NCBI GenBank assembly: GCA_035308965.1
Contig: DATGFN010000021.1
Span: forward strand, 124,001 to 188,000
Source: DASYXZ01 sp035308965
Lineage (GTDB): Bacteria > Acidobacteriota > Terriglobia > UBA7540
DNA: 64,000 nt
Reading direction: 5' to 3'
The notes below the pieces were generated by a model, which worked only from the letters and a program-made list of their open reading frames with translations, did not search any database and was not told the origin of the DNA. Position 1 is the first letter of the stretch, and each line of letters opens with the position of its first letter. Both the position numbers and the translations under genes were made by a program. Shown here piece after piece: positions 59,460 to 64,000 of the stretch.

Positions 59460-62400
59460 TTATTCATCGTTATCGATTTCATGCGAGCTTCGAAGTTTTC
59501 CCCCTCGTAGTGCGCGTTCCTTCATCAAGGCGAAGAACACCGGCACCAGGATCAGCACATGGATCGTGGACGTAATCATTCCACCTACAATGGGAGCGGC
59601 GATGGGCTTCATCACGTCTGAGCCGATCCCCGTCTCCCACAATATGGGGACCAAGCTTGCCAACACAGCAAATACGGTCATCAATTTGGGGCGCAGGCGT
59701 TGCACTGCGCCTTCGATGACCGCTGCCTCCACGTCTTCGTGTCTTACGGGCACTCCACTCGCCAGGCGGCGGTCGAGCGCTTCGTGCAGATAAACCACCA
59801 TCACCACTCCCGTCTCGACGGCGATTCCAAACAAAGCGATGTAACCCACCCAGACCGCCACGCTGAAGTTGTACCCAAGGAGCCATTGAAGAATCAGGCC
59901 TCCAGTCATGGCGTAAAAAGTGGGGAAAATCAGGACAGCGGCCTCGGTGACGGAATGAAAAATCATGTAGAGCAGGAAAAATATTACGAATAAGACCATG
60001 GGAAGGATGATCTTCAGACGCTCTTTCGCCCGGACTTCAAACTCGTACTCGCCCGACCATTTGTAAGTGTAACCCGGAGGCAGAGTCAATTTTTCGTTCA
60101 GCAACTTGCGGGCACGCTCGACGAAGCCCCCGTAATCTTTAGTATTCAAATCAATATAGACGTACCCGGTGAGCAAGGCATCTTCGTCTCGAATCATGGC
60201 CGGCCCCCGCGAGAAAGAAATCTTCGCCACTTCTCCCAGAGGAATCTGCGATCCGCTGGGCGTGGCGATCAGCACGCGGCGCAGTTGATCGAGATTATCT
60301 CGAAAGTCGCGGTCGTACCGGACGTTAATGGGATAACGCTCGCGTCCTTCCACGTTTTGGGCAATGTTTTCTCCTCCGATTCCACTTGTAACCGATTGCT
60401 GCACGTCGGCCACCGTAAGTCCGTAGCGCGCCGCCTCCAGCCGGTTCGCCTCCACATTAATGTAAAATCCCTCCGCCACCCGTTCGGCGAAAATGGAGCG
60501 CATTTCCGGAAGCGCGGAGAGAATCTGCTGAATCTGGCCCCCGAGTTTTTGGATCCCTTCCACGTTCGGACCTTGAATCTTCAATCCCACAGGGGTCTTG
60601 ATCCCTGTCAGTTCCATGTCCAAACGGTTCTCCACCGGCATCGTCCAGGTATTCGAGAGTCCGGGGAATTGCAGTTTCTCGTCCATCTCATGAACCAGCT
60701 TGTCGTAGTTCATGCCGGCCCGCCATTTTTCGCGCGGCTTCAACATGATCGTGGTGTCATACATGTCAAGGGGGGCATTGTCCGTGGCACTGTCCGAGCG
60801 CCCGATAGTGCCGAAAACACTCTCCACCTCCGGGAATGCGCGAATTATCTTGTCCTGCTGCTGAAGGAGTTGGGAGGCTTGCGTGATGGAGACGCCGGGT
60901 AGCGCTGTGGGCATATATAGGGATGATCCCTCGTACAACGGAGGCATGAACTGACTTCCAATGCGCCACACCAACGGAAAGGTGACTACCAGGAAGACAA
61001 GATTAACCAGCAAAGTTATTTTTCGATAGCGCAGGCATAGGCGCAATACGGGCAGATAGAGAGCCTGGGTGATGCGGGAAATCGGATTCTCGGATTCTGG
61101 CCGCAGCCGCCCGCGAATGAAGAGCACCATCAGCACAGGCACTAGCGTGATAGCAAGCACGGAAGAAAAGCCCACCGCCAGGGTCTTGGTCCACGCCAGC
61201 GGACGAAACATTCTTCCCTCCTGCGCTTCCAGGAGAAATACGGGCATGAACGAAACCAGGATAATGACGAGTGAAAAAAAGATCGCGGGGCCAACTTGCT
61301 TTGCAGCGGCCAGCAAGATTCGCCGCCGTTCCGTGGCATGGGCATCCTGCCCGCGATCTTCGGTGTTATGGGTGGGAGCAAGTAACGGGACGCCCGTGCT
61401 CCCTGTCTGGCGCTCCGAAAGCTGCCGGTAACCGTTCTCCACCATCACGATCGCGGCGTCGACCAGCACCCCGATGGCCAGCGCGAGGCCCCCAAGGGAC
61501 ATGATGTTCGAACTCACGCCGAGGTAATACATCGGGATGAATGAGGCCACCACCGCGATGGGCAGAGTGAGGATGGGAATCAAAGCCGAACGGAAGTGGA
61601 AAAGAAAAACAATAATCACCAGGCTCACGATCACTGCCTCTTCCAGCAAGTCGCGCTGCAGAGTTGCAATAGACGCCTGAATCAGGCCCGACCGGTCGTA
61701 ACCCGCAATCACTTCCACGCCCTTGGGGAGAGAGGGCTTGATCTCTTTCAGCTTTTGTTTGATGCCATTGATCACCGTCAGTGCATTCATGCCGTCCCGC
61801 ATCACCACGATGCCCCCAACCGTTTCCCCCTCGCCGTTCCATTCTGCAACGCCCTCGCGGATGTCAGGGCCGAACGATACCGTGCCCAGGTCCCGGATTA
61901 AGACGGGCGTCCCATTCTTGGAGGACACAGGAACATTTTCCAGATCAGAGAGGGAGCGCAAATAACCAAGGCCGCGAATCATGTACTGGGCGCCACTCAT
62001 CTCCAGCACTCGACCTCCCACTTCATTGGTGCTCGCTTGCACCTGGGTCATCACCGTCATCAGAGGAATGTTGTAAGCGCGCAACTTATTGGGGTCCAGC
62101 CTGACCTGGTACTGGCGAACAAATCCGCCGATCGTTGCAACCTCGGCTACGCCGGGAACGGTTTCGAGCTGATAGCGCAAGTACCAATCCTGAAGGCTGC
62201 GCAGGTCCGCCAGACTATGTTGCCCGCTATGATCCACCAGAATGTATTCGTAAACCCAGCCTGCTCCCGTCGCGTCCGGCCCGATGACCGGATGAACGGC
62301 GGGCGGCAAGCGGCCTGTGATTTGTTGCAGGTATTCCAGGACTCGCGAGCGCGCCCAGTACAAATCTGTTCCGTCCTCGAAAACCACAAAAACATAGGAG

Positions 62401-62669
62401 TCACCGAACATGGTTTGGGCGCGCACGGCCTTCACGTGCGGCGCCGCCAGAAGTGTGGTGACGATGGGATAAGAAACCTGGTCTTCGATAATGTCGGGTG
62501 GCTGCCCTTCCCATGACGAGTGGATAATCACCTGCACGTCTGAGATGTCGGGCAGGGCATCCAAAGGAATACGGCGCAGCGACCAGATTCCGGCCAGCGT
62601 AAGCAAAAGAGTTCCCGTGAAAACCAGGAAACGATTGCGGGCGCACCAATCAATCCAGTGGGAGATCAC
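59460..62669 (-). CDS. CusA/CzcA-type heavy-metal efflux RND pump
   Basis: A 1069-aa inner-membrane proton/metal antiporter of the HAE/HME-RND family, 12 helices and two large periplasmic loops. It resembles E. coli CusA closely: RRIPLDALPDISDVQV, AIVMVENGYRQL (Asp and Glu of the proton relay region), YEGSSLYMPTALPG, PLDMYDTTIMLKP, VENRLDMELTGIKTPVG with the periplasmic Met. This predicts Cu(I)/Ag(I) export. The GTG at 62669, with AAGGAG nine bases before it, lies one base after the adaptor stop; a TTG at 62687 would overlap it. Residues ~419-446 (VPLLAPTHNTEDRGQDAHAT) are an extra segment encoded by a palindromic repeat. Confidence 0.92.
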   Translation of the reverse strand: MISHWIDWCARNRFLVFTGTLLLTLAGIWSLRRIPLDALPDISDVQVIIHSSWEGQPPDIIEDQVSYPIVTTLLAAPHVKAVRAQTMFGDSYVFVVFEDGTDLYWARSRVLEYLQQITGRLPPAVHPVIGPDATGAGWVYEYILVDHSGQHSLADLRSLQDWYLRYQLETVPGVAEVATIGGFVRQYQVRLDPNKLRAYNIPLMTVMTQVQASTNEVGGRVLEMSGAQYMIRGLGYLRSLSDLENVPVSSKNGTPVLIRDLGTVSFGPDIREGVAEWNGEGETVGGIVVMRDGMNALTVINGIKQKLKEIKPSLPKGVEVIAGYDRSGLIQASIATLQRDLLEEAVIVSLVIIVFLFHFRSALIPILTLPIAVVASFIPMYYLGVSSNIMSLGGLALAIGVLVDAAIVMVENGYRQLSERQTGSTGVPLLAPTHNTEDRGQDAHATERRRILLAAAKQVGPAIFFSLVIILVSFMPVFLLEAQEGRMFRPLAWTKTLAVGFSSVLAITLVPVLMVLFIRGRLRPESENPISRITQALYLPVLRLCLRYRKITLLVNLVFLVVTFPLVWRIGSQFMPPLYEGSSLYMPTALPGVSITQASQLLQQQDKIIRAFPEVESVFGTIGRSDSATDNAPLDMYDTTIMLKPREKWRAGMNYDKLVHEMDEKLQFPGLSNTWTMPVENRLDMELTGIKTPVGLKIQGPNVEGIQKLGGQIQQILSALPEMRSIFAERVAEGFYINVEANRLEAARYGLTVADVQQSVTSGIGGENIAQNVEGRERYPINVRYDRDFRDNLDQLRRVLIATPSGSQIPLGEVAKISFSRGPAMIRDEDALLTGYVYIDLNTKDYGGFVERARKLLNEKLTLPPGYTYKWSGEYEFEVRAKERLKIILPMVLFVIFFLLYMIFHSVTEAAVLIFPTFYAMTGGLILQWLLGYNFSVAVWVGYIALFGIAVETGVVMVVYLHEALDRRLASGVPVRHEDVEAAVIEGAVQRLRPKLMTVFAVLASLVPILWETGIGSDVMKPIAAPIVGGMITSTIHVLILVPVFFALMKERALRGGKLRSSHEIDNDE
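61330..61412. repeat. In-frame palindromic repeat inside cusA
   Basis: Two hairpins lie in frame: GGGCA-TCC-TGCCC (61340-61352), and GGGAGCA ... TGCTCCC (61374-61403) with inner CGGG/CCCG. The encoded peptide sits in a cytoplasmic loop after the fourth membrane helix, ~14 aa longer than E. coli CusA there. The reading frame is kept on both sides. Confidence 0.65.
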
Positions 62670-62670
62670 G

Positions 62671-64000
62671 TTACATTTCTCCTTCAACGTCCACGCGTAT
62701 TTGTTTATTGACCAGCGTCTGCCCGTTTTTCTGAGCCACGACCGTCACCTGCCAGGTTCCGCCGCTTTCCAGCTCGCCCCGCCCTTCATAGACGCCTCCA
62801 CCTTTGTCGCTGAGGTTGCTCACCACACTCATGGCACCCATGCCCATTGCGGGCATGGCAGGCATAAAGAACGTGACAGTAACCTGGGCGCCGGTTACTG
62901 GCGCGCCGGCGCTGCCCGCCAACTTTATGCGAAATGTGTTACTACCTCTGCGGGGAGGCGATGGCAGAGTGGTGAAATCAGCGGTTGCCTCGTTTGCCGT
63001 CGCGTTGATGGCTGAGGCGGCGCCCGCACCCGGAGGCGGTGGCGTAAACGATCCCATCGCCGCCTGGAGTTGGCTCTCGGAATCGATGAGGAAATTCGCA
63101 GAGGTGATAATTTTGTCTCCCGCTTGCAGGCCTTTCAGCACGACGTAGTCATCGCCCACCTGCGCGCCCAACTGAACTTCACGCGGCTCGAGATTCCCAT
63201 CGCCGTGGTCGATAAATGCAATTTGGCGAGTGCCCGACTGGAATACGCCCGAGGCTGGGATCACGAGTTGCCGTCCCAGGGACAAGTCCAAACTTACATT
63301 CACATACATGCCCGGTTTCAAAGCCAGACCCGGATTGGAGAAAACAAGGCGCGTCCGCACCGAGCGGGTCGTCATGTCCACTTGAGGCAGGATCGAATCC
63401 AGGCGGCCTATAAACTTTCTTGCGGGATAGCTATCCACGGTGACCGTAGCAGCGTCGCCTTTTTTCAATTTTCCAATATCGTTCTGGTTGACTTCGGCGT
63501 TGACCCAAACCACGGAAAGGTCAGTAATGGTGTAGAGGCGCGTCTCCGGTTGAACATACTGATTAGGCAGTGCGTTTCGCTCCGTGATGTATCCGGAAAC
63601 CGGTGAATCAATTTCCATTTCGCGCCGGATATTGCCGGTGGACTCAAGCTGCGCGATTTCCTTCTCCGGAATTCCCCATTGTTTAAGCCGTTCTTGCGCG
63701 GCATCTTCCAGCGATGCCGCGCCCGTGGCTACGCCGGGCACTGAGCTCTGTGCCAGGAGTCCGCCGTTCTTCCTTGCCAACAGGTATTCTCCTTGTGAAG
63801 CGACCAGGTCGGGGCTGTAGATGGTGAAAAGCGGCTGGCCCTTGTGGACGTAAAGATAAGTGGCGTTGGCAAAGACGTGTTGTATCCAGCCTGGGAAGCG
63901 AACTTGAACGTAGGCTAGCCGCTCTTCGTCCACTTCCACGCTACCCGTGGCGCGGATCTCGTCATGAATGGATTTCATTTTCACTTCGCCGGTCTTGGCG
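62671..64000 (-). CDS. CusB-like RND periplasmic adaptor with C-terminal FixH-like domain (5' end beyond window)
   Basis: At least 442 aa; the frame continues past the window edge (AKTGEVKMKSIHDEIRATGSV), so the true start is outside. Hairpin, lipoyl and beta-barrel parts are visible: VEVDEERLAYVQVRFPGWIQHVFAN, YSPDLVASQGEYL, INAEVNQNDIGKLKKGD, TRLVFSNPGLALKPGMYVNV, VVLKGLQAGDKIITSANFLIDSES. After ~residue 340 comes an Ig-like FixH/YtkA-type domain with a Met-rich loop (MPAMPAMGMGAM) that may bind Cu(I). It is cotranscribed with cusA and the stop is one base before that start. Confidence 0.9.
   Translation of the reverse strand, partial: AKTGEVKMKSIHDEIRATGSVEVDEERLAYVQVRFPGWIQHVFANATYLYVHKGQPLFTIYSPDLVASQGEYLLARKNGGLLAQSSVPGVATGAASLEDAAQERLKQWGIPEKEIAQLESTGNIRREMEIDSPVSGYITERNALPNQYVQPETRLYTITDLSVVWVNAEVNQNDIGKLKKGDAATVTVDSYPARKFIGRLDSILPQVDMTTRSVRTRLVFSNPGLALKPGMYVNVSLDLSLGRQLVIPASGVFQSGTRQIAFIDHGDGNLEPREVQLGAQVGDDYVVLKGLQAGDKIITSANFLIDSESQLQAAMGSFTPPPPGAGAASAINATANEATADFTTLPSPPRRGSNTFRIKLAGSAGAPVTGAQVTVTFFMPAMPAMGMGAMSVVSNLSDKGGGVYEGRGELESGGTWQVTVVAQKNGQTLVNKQIRVDVEGEM

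Noticed and set aside
1..64000. CRISPR array
   Set aside because: No regular repeats with unique spacers; the repeats seen are inverted or dispersed palindromes.
1..64000. Prophage or integrated plasmid
   Set aside because: No structural, integrase or replication genes; mobile signals are limited to small repeats and the tRNA/GIY-YIG locus.

Overview
This 64 kb window is a gene-dense bacterial chromosome segment (G+C roughly 55-60% by eye). It has no rRNA, CRISPR array, transposase gene or recognisable prophage. The best taxonomic guess, from gene style and not from a search, is an Acidobacteriota-like soil bacterium. Cues are an F-type ATP synthase operon with two b-type subunits, a long ankyrin protein with the N-terminal domain I associate with this phylum, MacB-type permeases, a PEP-CTERM protein, a CarF-type desaturase, S46 peptidase, GH29 fucosidase, and many palindromic intergenic repeats.

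Layout. 1-3.8 kb: ATP synthase genes on the minus strand (b', b, delta, alpha, start of gamma). 4-12.7 kb: LysM lytic transglycosylase, histone-H1-like basic protein, PLP decarboxylase, ankyrin protein, polyphosphate kinase. 12.8-15.5 kb: a repeat-rich patch with a terminal-repeat element carrying a DUF559 nuclease gene, a secreted SMP-30 protein, two MITE-like elements and maf. 15.5-28.9 kb: selB, a HEAT-like secreted protein, HAD phosphatase, DUF1015, STAS protein, zinc-ribbon plus NiCoT-type transporter, aminotransferase, DUF1801, cupin, GAF/sigma-54 activator and a MacB-like permease. 29-37.7 kb: catabolic and exported enzymes (amidohydrolase, fucosidase, secreted Gfo/Idh protein, S46 peptidase) around a CarF desaturase-methyltransferase pair. 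37.8-40.3 kb: hybrid Phd/YefM-VapC toxin-antitoxin, then an ECF sigma / membrane partner / exported protein trio. 40.4-50.9 kb: two paralogous membrane proteins, a B12-binding radical SAM enzyme, D-Ala-D-Ala dipeptidase, MglA-like GTPase, PilZ-like and CBS proteins, AsmA, SPFH protein.

51.0-51.8 kb is the most unusual locus: one intact tRNA-Lys(CTT) lies between two decayed tRNA-Lys copies. The intact gene and the downstream decayed copy are each followed within about 10 bp by a small GIY-YIG nuclease gene, one intact and one decayed. Both decayed tRNAs carry hairpin insertions at the same point. 52-56 kb: a CheB-CheR-PAS-histidine kinase fusion with its NarL-type regulator. 56.3-59.4 kb: PEP-CTERM protein, then a run of small genes (cold-shock, ABM-like, degenerate receiver) ending in a strong terminator. 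59.5-64 kb: a CusA/CusB-type metal efflux operon whose CusA gene holds an in-frame palindromic insertion.

A recurrent theme is mobile or palindromic repeats: a 150-bp MITE-like element with 17-bp inverted ends and an apparent 8-9 bp target duplication, a second family with three members, GTAGGGG hairpins just past stop codons, and the insertion inside cusA.
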